A DNA stretch of 64,000 nt from Ophioderma brevispina (Eukaryota; Echinodermata; Ophiuroidea; Amphilepidida; Ophiodermatidae): the NCBI GenBank assembly GCA_023653785.1, contig JAMKCH010084967.1, forward strand, positions 162,045 through 226,044, read 5' to 3'. The notes under the pieces were generated by a model. The model ran no database searches, was not told the DNA's origin, and saw only the letters and a program-made list of their open reading frames with translations. Below, piece after piece: positions 36,166 to 47,869 of this stretch. Positions within the stretch are counted from its first letter, which is position 1. Every line of letters begins with the position of its first letter. The translations under genes and the position numbers were made by a program.

Positions 36166-36654
36166 TGTGGGGCCTCAACCATTGGAGTCTCCAAACAATT
36201 AAAGGAAAAAAAATACATAACAGGAAATAGGGAAAATTGAGAAATGAATAAAAATAGTTCTTTTTTCAATGGGAGCATGTTGTACAGATAGGAATGAAAT
36301 TGTTGCATTCCTTCTCATTTGTTCCATTAAGTTCCTATAATTCCATATGTTTACCATTTGTACTCAAATAATGATATTAAAGGGGCACTACTTGATCCTC
36401 AGCCTCGACCCGCACCTTTTACACCATCCAAAATGAGATTTTGGTACCATTAGAAACCTTCTATTTTTCTCATCTCAACTGCAAAACATTCTGACTGACC
36501 TCTTCCCCATTATGATGCTACAGGCTAAAATATGGTTTGTTTACGTTAACCGGAAAATAGTTTGTAAAGTACTCTGACATGGGATATTGTCAGCTATGTG
36601 TTTGTATTTTTGGAACAACTGTGTGTTAGTGTCACACAATGTTTATTTGTATCT

Positions 36655-37190
36655 GTATAATAAGGAACTGGAAAGTATGTGCCTTCAGTTTGACCCAAAT
36701 GGTACCAAGGGTCATTTTGTAAAACATTTCAGTGACAGCCAACACTAATAACAGAGCTATCTTCAGTGGATTGCATGATAAGCTGTCTGTGTTCCTAAAA
36801 ACAAGTAGCAATGTTTTTAGTCACAGCCTCCACTAACAAAGTTCATATGGCTATATGTCATCAGTAGAGTTCAACAAATGGTTAAAACATTTATTTAGAA
36901 TTTAGATTGTAAGGCATTTGTAGAAAAAATTATTAGCAATTAAAATATGCATATCACCTTGTGCAAAATTACACACAAACAAACAAACAATGTAATAACT
37001 GCTTGGGAAATGAGTAGTAGTACAGTTTCCTCACAGACATGATTTCAGTGGCTAACTTATATGCTAAGAAAACAGGACTTAATTAGTATAGCTATGACAT
37101 CAAATTCAAGTAACTCCTGTCCAGTTTGTTTATCAAACAAGGACATTAATGTTCAGTCAAAAAAGAACTATGCCAATGACAACACACAGT
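36655..37190. repeat. Spacer of copy B with inverted minisatellite unit
   Basis: About 36750-36850 contains the reverse complement of the unit expanded at 42040-42700 ('gctatcttcagt', 'tttttagtcacagcctccac'). The remainder is AT-rich. This spacer replaces the satellite array present in copy A. Confidence 0.55.
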
Positions 37191-38594
37191 TAATGAGGGA
37201 GCAGAGCAATTCGCCATCCCTCACAACTCGACTTTAATTGGCAGAGAATCGATGCCTTGAATGTCGATAGTCTGCTACAAAGATAAACTCATCAAACACT
37301 CAACATGGGGTGTGTCTGTGCATCAACTTGATTTGAACAATTTTATATACCTCTCTCACATTTTTGTGTTTTAAGAAAAAACAATATTAAAAATGCATGT
37401 AAAAATGCATTCATGTGAGCCTAAACTTGATTAATTTTGTGAGTGTGAGACTGGGCTTCTTTGCACTTTATTTGAATTCATTTGCCTTAGTAATTCCTGG
37501 CATGTTAATAGAAATTAAAACTTGTTGTTTGTGGTGAAAAAAATTATGAACTGTCATGCACAAAATGCTGCAAGAAATGAGCATGAAGATTTGAATACAA
37601 TAGATGCAGTTGAGGTCTTGGTCTTAAGGTATGACAAGATGTTAGTGTCGCTTCTGTAAAGATTATTAATTTTTGTGTCGTCTGAAAGGAGGCTCATGCT
37701 AATCCGAGTTCTCTATGTCCATAGACACTTCATTGTCATGGTAGGGTTAAAGGTCACATACCAGAGTCAAAGGTCATTTGAGATACTACAAAAGAGGTGA
37801 CACAGTGGTTCGAGAACTCCCTTGTTTTGTTTTTTTTTTAAATATGAAAAATTTCTGAATACTAGTATTAAAGACTAAATGAAATTTGACAAGAAATTCA
37901 ATACATTTTTATTATTATATTTGTCCATTCTGGGATGTGCATGTGCTTGTCCGTCGCAAATAAGGAGCACATTTTTTGTGAGAGAGAAAATTTATGCAAA
38001 ACAGAAATACAATTTCTGGTTTCCTCAAGGCATTTCTTATAAGACATACATAGTCACACCTTCCCCCCCCCCCCATTCACCCCTATAAATTTCTTGAGCT
38101 TTTGTGAGGAAATTGGGCAAAACCACACAGGTACATTCTCCAGTGCTGCACAAAACCTTAAAAGAGGAGATGCAAACACAAGATGAAGCAAAATATCCCC
38201 GAGACTGAGCATTATATAGGCATCAGAATGGAATGGCGGATTCAAGGCAGCCTTACGGCTTCTGCTGCTTTTTTTTCTCTTAAGAATTGAAGAATTGCCC
38301 ACCTTACAAATAGCCCGGAGGGATACTTGGTTCTGCTTCAGTTCCGATTGTGTCATTTTACCCTGGAACATAAATACCATTGATTCTGACCAAAGATGAT
38401 GTGTGTTCCTCTTTGTGTACTTGTCCATATAGAATAAGGATGGGAAATACTATGAAAATAATGCAAGCTACTTTTGGCTTTATTTGATGGGCGTGATTAT
38501 TTTCATTTGAAAGTGAGCATGTGGCCGTGTATATGGTCAGAGAATGGTAAATACAGGTGATGAGGGAGTGCCACATTGGGCAAATTTTATTAAT

Positions 38595-38890
38595 CTATAT
38601 AATAATACCGGTAGTCTGTCCGTCTGTCTGACCGCGTCTATTTTCTCGGAGACTGAGGGTCGCACGTTCCTGAAACTTGGTGGGTGGGTGCCCCTTGACC
38701 TTCCGAAGACCGAGTTGGTATTGGTTAGTGGATCAAAGGTCATCGGGGGTCATTCAAGGTCAAAAGAGGTCAAATGGGGTAAACGATGGTGTATGGACAT
38801 GAAACTTGGTGGGGTCGATTGTTGATGCCGGGTCATTAAAGCCAGGTGATCGCGAAACCAGCTGATCGCGAAACCCGGGGACCGCCTAGT
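38595..38890. repeat. GTCTGTCC / AGGTCA-rich dispersed repeat
   Basis: Starts with 'gtctgtccgtctgtctg'. It then has 'cctgaaacttggtgg', a series of ggtca half-sites (38738-38771), a second 'gaaacttggtgg' and two 'tgatcgcgaaacc' words. Similar 'gtccgtcc' starts occur at 56828 and 62607. These are unlikely to be coding, although one 93-codon frame is open through it. Confidence 0.6.
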
Positions 38891-38984
38891 AATTATTATT
38901 ATTATTGCACATAGGGATTACTGTGGGTCGTATGTCTGTGTCTATATGTGTGTGTCTGTGGTAAAAATGTTAACCCTTAATATA

Positions 38985-39120
38985 TTGCATGCTGTATGAG
39001 TTCCATAAGGGCTATGATGATGTAACTTGGTGGAAAGGAGGGGCGGGGTGGGGTGACATGTTGGTGACCTCTTGTGACCTTGGTAACCTCATGTGACCTT
39101 TGGCCCCATTCACAAACCGC
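38985..39120. repeat. Compact composite repeat module
   Basis: In about 135 bases this carries, in order, the 'gagttcc.taag...atgatgtaacttggtgg' module, a short G-rich stretch (ggggcggggtgggg) and TGACCTTGG/TGACCTC units. The same order occurs in expanded form at 63050-64000. The first two parts occur at 56905-59880. Confidence 0.7.
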
Positions 39121-39900
39121 AAGGGCAGACGACACTCGCATTCCGGGGACTGCGATATATTTTTTATTTATTATGTACATATTTTCCCCTCTATTACTTC
39201 TAGACTGTTGAGTCTAAGGACAGTCTATAGGCTACGTGGGTGCTCCATATGCTGCCCTTATAAATTGCTCCATCATACTCAGAGAAAGTTAAACCTCTAG
39301 TAAAAATACTCATATTTAAAACCTTGAAAGTTGGGTATTTATATGGCTTATAGAGTAAAATTTGGTCTGTATTATCAGAGTAGCAAATACTCCTGCTGGG
39401 AATTACCTTGACATTAGCATCCATTCTTAAGTGGAAATCAATCGACAATTATTCTGACATCACAAACGGACAGTAAGGATCTCTTGTGGGTCCATAATGT
39501 AGACTTAATCAAGTTTAAAACTCAGTCATTTCAAAAGGTCATTACAATCTACTTCTCCAGAGTATAATTCCTTTTGTATTTACCAGAAAACATTTAAGAT
39601 ACAAATGGAGATGATTCAGTTGTTTTGTCAGATAATTTCACTTGTGGAGCAGATTTTTTTCTTTCCACTCTTACCTGACATTGATTTCAAGAAGATGCCC
39701 CTAATAGTAGATGTCAATTTGCCAATCAATGTCTGTGGGAGCCTAGGACAGGTGAAATACCAGCAGAGTTCACCACCCCTTGGCCGTTATTGAACTGGTT
39801 CTTTTATCAGAGCTTCCTATGTAAAGGTCAAGTTCATCCGTAAACTGTGCATGTTAACACTTTGTGTGCGCCGGTAGTCCACTGAAGCTGACAAGTTCCG

Positions 39901-40519
39901 ATTTACTCCGTAAATGTCTCAAATTAAAAAAAAAATCTTGCCATAGTTAAATTGGCGTGGAAGATGTGTCGATTTGAGATAGAGTAATTTTTTGGGGTGG
40001 CAGCTCTTCACAACTTAGCGATAAGTTTAACTAGATCTGTCTACAGATCTGAACACAGTCGAGGGTACTCAGACCAGAAGTGAACCCTTAATGACCTTGA
40101 CCCCTGTGACCTATGAACTTTGGTGAAGGATCTCAAGCTGCTTCGTATGCATGAGTCACGTGACCATGCAATGTTATCTGTCGATGGAGTAGCGTATTTT
40201 TGAAGTGTAACATAATTTGATGTATTTTGACCTTTGACCCCTAAACCATGGGTCAGGTGATGGGTCATCCGCTCTTACCTGACATCGATTTCAAGAAGAT
40301 GCCCCTAATAGTAGATGTCAATTTGCCAATCAATGTCTGTGGGAGCCAATCAAAGATCATTGATGCAATTTAAGAATCTGCATTAAGTTGATGAGGTCAA
40401 ATGTCACATTTCAAGGTTAAAGTTCATCTCAGGTCAAGTTGGGAGATGAGCTAAATGTTAAAGTTTGCGGGAAAGTTTTGGGATCCGCATGTCAGCCAAC
40501 ATTAGTGATCTGTGAACCA
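39901..40519. repeat. Recombined duplicate of 40539-41592
   Basis: 39901-40199 equals 40539-40837 essentially base for base (offset 638). 40201-40519 equals 41275-41592 (offset 1074) with two or three differences. This block is therefore a version of the downstream block that lacks 40838-41274. The copies are joined at an A-run (40519-40538). Too similar to be old: recent unequal exchange or an assembly join. Confidence 0.9.
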
Positions 40520-40538
40520 AAAAAAAAAAAAAAAAAAA

Positions 40539-41592
40539 ATTTACTCCGTAAATGTCTCAAATTAAAAAAAAAATCTTGCCATAGTTAAATTGGCGTGGAA
40601 GATGTGTCGATTTGAGATAGAGTAATTTTTTGGGGTGGCAGCTCTTCACAACTTAGCGATAAGTTTAACTAGATCTGTCTACAGATCTGAACACAGTCGA
40701 GGGTACTCAGACCAGAAGTGAACCCTTAATGACCTTGACCCCTGTGACCTATGAACTTTGGTGAAGGATCTCAAGCTGCTTCGTATGCATGAGTCACGTG
40801 ACCATGCAATGTTATCTGTCGATGGAGTAGCGTATTTTGTAAAAATGAACTTTTGACCCCTGTGACCCCGGATGACCTTGATCAAAATTTCATTAAGTAT
40901 CTGTTGTAGGGGTGTCAAACTACACCACATCCATGAGTCACGTGATTATACTATTTAATCTGTAGAAGTAGTATTGATTTGAAGTGTAACATAATTTGAT
41001 GTATTTTGACCTTTGACTCGTAAACCATGGGTCAAGTGATGAGGTCATGATTGACTTTTATTGACCTCTCATAAAGTACTACAGGATGGGATAAAAATAT
41101 TCTGTATTTGACCTTGTTTTAAATTTTACACACAGTAAAGGTCATTGATCTTAGTGACCCCAGATGACCTTTGATCAAAATGTCATTAAGTAACTTCTGT
41201 GGGGGATGTTAAGCTGCACCACATACTTGAGTCATGTGATCATACTATGTAATCTGTAAAAGGAGTAGTGATTTGAAGTGTAACATAATTTGATGTATTT
41301 TGACCTTTGACCCCTAAACCATGGGTCAGGTGATGGGTCATCCGCTCTTACCTGACATCGATTTCAAGAAGATGCCCCTAATAGTAGATGTCAATTTGCC
41401 AATCAATGTCTGTGGGAGCCAATCAAAGATCATTGATGCAATTTAAGAATCTGCATTAAGTTGATGAGGTCAAATGTCACATTTCAAGGTTAAAGTTCAT
41501 CTCAGGTCAGTTGGGAGATGAGCTAAATGTTAAAGTTTGCGGGAAAGTTTTGGGATCTGCATGTCAGCCAACATTAGTGATCTGTGAACCAC
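40539..41592. repeat. TGACCTTTGACC-rich repeat block, long form
   Basis: Contains repeated segments with 'gtaacataatttgatgtatt', 'ttgacctttgacccctaaac' and 'catgagtcacgtgac'. The 'catttgaagtgtaacataat' segment appears at about 40975 and 41272, so the block is itself made of two diverged units. Rich in TGACC half-sites on the plus strand. Confidence 0.75.
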
Positions 41593-42039
41593 ATGTAACA
41601 TGAGTTTCATGTTCTGCTCCAATTCACCTAGTGTTACTGTGATTTATTGAAAGCATTAAAGCTAATTGTACTGATGTGAAGTAACCATCCTAATAATATT
41701 TTATGGTTGAGGCTGGTATAAGTATGCCCAGGAGTGCTGGGGTAAGATTATCTTCAGTAGAACATAATGACAGAAACTCTTTTCATTTGCATTAATAGGG
41801 AGAAGTGGGACTGGTATCTATGCAGAAGAGCTATAAATTTCTGGGTAGCATATGCTATTTCTATTGGCAGAGGCATTTAGACCAAGAAATGGGAAAAGGT
41901 TCGTCTCTGAAACCACTGCTTGTAGCAATAATGTGAAATCAAGTATGCCAAGTAACACTATGTGATAGGTCCCTTTAACTAAAAATGTGGCACATAGCTT
42001 TTTACCAAATGTTTATGTACACATTTTCTTTGCCTTACC

Positions 42040-42705
42040 TATGGTACTTTTTAGTGGAGGTTGTGATTGAAAATTTGAGACACAACCTGCATATAATGCT
42101 GTCTACTGATGAGAGCTTTGTTGTTAGTGATGGCTTTGATTGAAAACATTGTTTACCTGTCTTTAGGATGCATATAGCCTACATGTCATGCTGTCTACTG
42201 AAGATAGCTTTGTTATTACACTATGAGAAAGGGCATGCTAATCTACCAAGGGCTGAGTTCAGTAGCCTTGGATGTGCACATGTTAACAACAGCTGACCAT
42301 GCATCTTCTGGGTATCACAAATCATACTAAAAAACAGGGGGTGTATTTGATCAATATACTGGTGATTGGAAGTTATTGAACTGCACCATTGGAATTGAGA
42401 TTTATTAGCTCATAGTGTTTATTGGATGCTGTAAAAAATTGTTACCTGTTTTAAGCATAAAATACAGGCTGTGTAAGTCCTATCTACTGAAGTTAGCTTT
42501 GTTAGTGGAGGCTGTGACTAAAAATATTGCTACTTGTTTTTAGGAATACAGCCTGCTTACCATGCTATCCACTGAAGATAGCTTTGTTATTAATGGAGGC
42601 TGTGACTGAAACCTTTCCTTATTTTGAGGATGCACATAGCTTGCATATCATGCCATCTATTGAAGATGGCTTTGTTATAAGAGGAGGCTATGATCAGTCC
42701 AGAAG
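42040..42705. repeat. Minisatellite, about 95-bp unit, left part
   Basis: About seven diverged units with 'ttaggatgcacatagcctgc', 'atgctgtctactgaagatag', 'ctttgttattagtggaggct' and 'gtgactgaaaacattgttac'. Related units occur at 31690-31890 (copy A, two or three), 43160-43277 and 44652-45340, and inverted at 36750-36850. Confidence 0.88.
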
Positions 42706-43160
42706 AAAGCGTACAAATACGTATACGTAAAAGTATGTACATACGTCATAATTTCACATAGTGCAATGCAACTTTTTAAAGAAATACATAAGGTTTTAAC
42801 ATTTCACCCCGGGACAGTTTATTTTTACAGTTCTGAAGCTGCAATCTTCACTACATAGTTTTAAAGCTTATCAACAAAATGTATGCGCGGATTTTTGATA
42901 TCTTTTTTCAAATAAAAGATATGAATTAAGAAAATTGAGATGACATCATCAGTGATAGTTTTTTCAATAATTAAATTTCGACACATGAAATCAAATTTTG
43001 ACACATAGAATTTGTTTATAATGTTGTTTGGCATTCTGAAATTAGTGTCCTTTCTCGTCTCAAAACTGAGAATCCTGAGAGGACTTCTTTTGCATTTCTT
43101 TATAATTTGGTGACGTATATGTATGTACTTGTACGTTTACGTACAAGTACGCTATCGTCT
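42706..43160. other. Insert within the minisatellite, flanked by GTACGTA palindromes
   Basis: The unit is interrupted at 'gatcagtccagaagaaagcg' followed by 'tacaaatacgtatacgtaaa' (about 42693-42732). The far side has 'tgtacttgtacgtttacgta' followed by 'caagtacgct' (about 43123-43152). These ends form an inverted repeat around 'agcgtac..gtacgtata', so 42706-43150 is probably a small inserted element. Interior AT-rich, noncoding. Confidence 0.5.
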
Positions 43161-43273
43161 GTACTGAAGATTGAAACATTTGTTACCTATTTTGAGAGTG
43201 CACACGCAGCAATAATTGAAGATTGATTTACCTGTCTTTAGGATGCATATATCTGCGGCCCCATGCTGTCTAC

Positions 43274-44651
43274 TAAAGGGCCATTCTTCAAAAAAGTAAA
43301 CAGTTTTAATTAAAAAATGAAGTTAATGGTAGTGCAAATTTCTTTACATTATCATGTTAACCATCTTCCAAGTTGCCTGCCTGATATTTTTAAAACCAAT
43401 ATGTTCAACTCAAAACATCTATTTGCATAAAAGGAATGTGTTTAATATTTTGGATAAAAATTGAGAATTATTACACATTTTGTTGTTTAGTTTTATAATG
43501 ATAGCTATTCCCTTTCTGTTTGAAATACTTGCCTAAGTATTGCGTGGACTTCAATTTTCAAATTATGTTGAGAAATGACCAAACTTATAGGAAATAGAAA
43601 GTAATTACAAAGAATGTTAATTGACTGGGCATTGCACACAGGGTGACCAAAAAGACAAAGTTGTTTTTATTACTAGAAAACCATGTCTCAGTAATGTTCA
43701 TTATTTCATGTCAAAGCCAGTTTATATGTACCTTCTGTTATACAAAAATAAATGGTTTAGAACTTTCTCCTTTCAAAAGTATTGATGTTCTAACTACTGT
43801 TCACCACACGTGCCGGCACTCACCCAGTTTAGTATTTGAAGGGACATAAATTTTCTCGTCATATTGAAGAAGGTAGCAGTATTCTTTTTTTTAATATCAG
43901 TTAACAAGACTATGATCAGTTTAAACAAGAACACAACAATTACTTTTAATAAAGGGACTAGTTTACTTGATTTCCATTGTGTCTTTTGAAAGTTTCGGGG
44001 TGACGTGGCAAATTTAGCAGGACTTGCACTATTTCAACACAGGAAATCTGAATACTAGGAGTAGCATTGCTCTTTGCAAGTTATTACTAATGACATTGTA
44101 CTGAAAGTCGCTTGAAAATAGTGAGAATATGGGAAATACACCAAGATTTTATTAAACTTCATTGTTCGGAAGACATTAACAGGTCACCCATTTTGTGTTA
44201 TAAGTCGATGGAGATGTCACACACGTAACCTCCAATGTCAAACACGTGACCGGACTTAGTGATATAAATTTGTTAATTACCAAGTAAAAGTTGGCTTGTT
44301 ACTTTTAATTACCAAACATTGTTGTAATGACAAGTACCAATGCCTTCTGACAACTAAATCTAAGAATGTGAGTACTTGAATATCACAGAATTTTGGCTGT
44401 GAAGTTGGAAATTCTAAAAAAACCCCTTTTTGTATGAGGTCACAAACGTGACCGAGCTTTATTTGCCTCTCATCTGGACAAAATAAATCAATTGGCGGAA
44501 GTGGAAACGTTATTTTGGTTAGGATTGGTCTAAAGGGTATTCATCTATACATAAATTAATAACAGATTGGTTATATTGGCAAAAAGCATGGGTTGAAAAT
44601 AAAAAATTTCCCTCTTTTCGGTCACAAACGTGACCGAAGAATGGCCCTAAA
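43274..44651. mobile_element. 1.37-kb DNA transposon with TAAA target duplication
   Basis: Terminal inverted repeat GGGCCATTCTTC at 43278 and its exact complement GAAGAATGGCCC ending at 44647. Both are flanked by TAAA (43274-43277 and 44648-44651), and the minisatellite that surrounds it resumes directly. The palindrome-like word GGTCACAAACGTGACC lies just inside the right end (about 44621-44636) and again at about 44440-44455. Partial forms (cacgtaacc, cacgtgaccgg) lie near 44220-44250. These may be subterminal binding motifs. No transposase is recognisable in its short frames (for example 43643-43849), so it looks non-autonomous. Confidence 0.85.
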
Positions 44652-45345
44652 GAGCTTCGTTTTAGTAGAGGCTGTGACTAAAAACATTACCTCTATTAAT
44701 ATGCGCATAGCCTGCACACCATGCTGTCTACTGAAGATAGTTTGGTTATTAGTGGAGTCTGTGACTAAAACATTTATACTTGTTTGTTTAGGAACACAGC
44801 CTACTTTTCATGCTATTCTACTGAAGATAGCTTTGTTAATAGTGGAGCTGGCACTGAACACCTTGGTAAACCCTGTTTTTAGGATTCACACAGCCTCCAT
44901 ATATATTCACTAAAGAGCTTATTTTATAGAGGCTGTGACTAAAACTTACCTCTTTTAATATGCAGATAGCCTGCACACCATTGCTGTCTACTGATTATTA
45001 ACGAAGCTGTGACTGAAACCGTTACTAGTTTGAGGATGCACATAGTTGCAAATCCATTGATATCTATAATGTAGATAGCTTTGATTCAGTGGAGGCTGTG
45101 ACTGAAAACTCTGGTTCCTATTTTGGAGTGTGCACACATGCATGACTCATACTAGCTATAATTAGCTTTGTAATAGTAGAGTCTTAATGAAAACTTAACT
45201 TTAGTGTGAAACAGGCAACATATCATGCTATAATTGAGAAGTAGGGTTGTTTTATTGTAGGATTTGACTGAAAAACTTTGTTTTGAGATTAAATATGGAG
45301 GCCTGTAAGCCAATCTACTGAGATAGCTTTGTTTATTATAAGTAA
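44652..45345. repeat. Minisatellite, right part
   Basis: About seven or eight further units of the 95-bp repeat, increasingly diverged to the right. The TA-rich stretch 45335-45420 (taag/taaa repeats) follows it. Confidence 0.85.
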
Positions 45346-47590
45346 GTAAATATTAAGTAAATGAATAAATAAAAATTTATTTTTAATTAATAATTAAATT
45401 ACATAAATAAAAGTATAACTTAACAAAAAAGTAAAAATTAATAGACATTAAAAATGACGAGAATGCTTCCCAACTTCAATTTTGGTGAAATTCATGCTTG
45501 TAAAATATGTAGCCATGATAGAAGGCACGATTTTTTTTTTTGCCGTGTAGAAGATTTTGTGGGATGTGCTATAATTTGCGCGCTGTGTTTTCATTTAATG
45601 TCCTGAATTACAGAAAGCCTATATTAAATCTAATAGGTCATACAGAATGATAAACAATAAACTTATCAAAGTTTGGCCAGTTGTATATTGCAAGTCATTC
45701 TCTTCATTTGTTCAAATTTCAACATCTGGGTGAATTATTATTACTTGGGCCACAACCAGTGGGGTTCATTTCCAAGGTCACCATGGACACGCCGGTAGAT
45801 CTACATAAGAGTGACACCAGGGTGAATACCAAGTGAAGAAATCCTACACCGGTTGTGATGTACTGTAACTTTCATAATGTTAGTGATGCAATATTCAACA
45901 CAATATTGAAAGACTGGTGTCTTTCACAAGGTCACATGGCATGACCAACTATCATCATGTATCATCCTTGCTGTGTGTTTTTGTGCATATCACATTTGCC
46001 ACATGGTGTTATGCTACACATGATGTTAGGTGTGATGGCAGGATTACAAAACAGCATTTGTCTACATTATTTTGTTATACAAGAGGCTGCCCTCTGTTGA
46101 TGCAGATTTGACACAAACGCACATGCACAACCTACATGTCTTCACTGTCAGCACAACAGGGTAACTGGCCTAGGCAAACACGATGTGTGAATTTGTTGTT
46201 TCTCCATACTCTACTGTGGGTGTTATTTTTACGTGTAACAATTCTGTGTTTAAAACAGGCTAGGAATTTCTGCGGAATCCGAGAATTGATTCTCTCAAAG
46301 ATTCTCGTAAACTGATATGCGTGACTCATGTTGATTCTCGTAAACTTTAAATACTTAACATATATTGTGATTCCTGCAAAATTTGTTTTGGATGGAATCA
46401 CAAAGACTGTTCACGCACACAGCCACAAAATTCTAAAATTCTACCCTCTGTAAAAGTAAAAGTTACCCTCTCTTCTAAGACTTTCTTTGGAAAAATACAT
46501 TATGTCATCAAAATGCGTTGGAATTAAGTTTAAGATTTTGGCCGTATTTGGGTGCATATACCCATGCACATGCACACCAAACACACACAAACACACAGAC
46601 TACTAACCAACCTTTCCCCACAGACCTACTACCACACATGTACACATGGACCTTATGGGGGAAAAACGCATACCATTCCATGAAAGGGCATTTCTACTCA
46701 TTCCATCACTTTCTGTTCCACTAGATATCCTTGAAAAGCTTTGTAAAAATTTCACAAAATTTGAGTGATTTCGATCTTGCGGTTTTGTAGTATGATCATT
46801 GGTTCTATCCCACGGTCCCATAGGTCAACTGTGCTGTAATTTTATTCTGTTTTACACGACAGAAAATACAAAATTGCAAATTTCTTACAGATGCAACCGA
46901 ATTTACACGTAATAAGGGGTACACATGAATTATCAGACGTATGGTTCAGATGATATAGAATACCAACTTTTAGGTAAGTGTGAAGGAGGAGGTTGTGGGA
47001 TTGCAAATACCCCCCTTTAAACAATTGATTGCCCTGGGTGATTGTAAAGCCCCAAACTTGGCTGCAGTGTAAAATTTGGTAAGGGGGGGGGCTTGCATTT
47101 CTTTCTGCTGTGGAGCGAGTCTGAATCTTTTACCAGGTAATAAAAGATGTAACACTGAATTGGAGGGATTTCTTTTTAAATTGCATATAATCAAAATGGC
47201 TCAAAATATTTAAAAATATTATAGGAAATAGTTTCTGAGATTTTTGCTTTGAGAGCTTCCAGTCTGGTTTGCTTTTGAACCATGATTGTGGTGTTTTTTC
47301 CAATGTAGAATATTCTGGTGTGTGACTCCGATTAGAAAAATCAATGATTTGCACTATAGTAGAGTATTCCAGTGTGTAACTTTTTTGTTTGTGTGAGCTG
47401 GGATATCTTTATTGGTTGTTAGAACGTATGTCTATTCACATATTGAAAAACTGCAGGAGATTTTTGGTATGTGTTGAATCTTTTTTTCTCTTGCTTACAA
47501 CTGCCATAATATCCTTCTCCTCAAGCATCCATCCCTAAACTCTTGAATGTGGTTATAAACATTAGCAGTAGTATACTATTTTAAAATATA

Positions 47591-47866
47591 GGCTTGTATT
47601 CTGAAGGGAGACTACTTTAGTCCTGGGTTTACAGGGTTTGTCCTACAAAGAGTGACCTTTTCTTTAAACATACTCTGAAGGTGTGCCATAACGGGTGACG
47701 AAAATTCCTTATTGATGGGGCCACTCTGGTCCATCAAATGAGGCATTTTTCACCTGTTTATTTGAACCTTTCATATAATGTTGACAGGAAAAAAGGTCCA
47801 ATCTTGTAGCTAACCCGGTTTAAACCCAGGACTACAGTTAAGTTAGTCTCCCTTCAGAATACCACC
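47591..47866. mobile_element. Hairpin MITE, copy 3 (diverged)
   Basis: Same family as 13843 and 14258. The left end is 'ggcttgtattctgaagggag' and the right end 'ctcccttcagaatacca'. Internal 'cctgggttta', 'agtgaccttttctt' and 'taaacccaggact' are also shared. About 50 bases longer, and with a weaker central palindrome. Confidence 0.8.
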
Positions 47867-47869
47867 ATG

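Larger units (their letters stand above)
33330..47110. repeat. Segmental duplication, copy B
   Basis: Blocks matching copy A are, in order, B0 about 33525-34825, B1 about 35050-36650, B2 about 37190-38580, B3 about 39200-40030 and B4 about 45740-47110. B0 and B1 are a local doubling of the A1 block, offset about 1500 bases. Between B3 and B4 lie about 5.7 kb absent from copy A: TGACC-rich repeats, an expanded minisatellite and a transposon. Offsets between copies rise from about 8.4 kb (A2/B2, A3/B3) to about 13.8 kb (A4/B4) because of this insertion. Confidence 0.8.
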
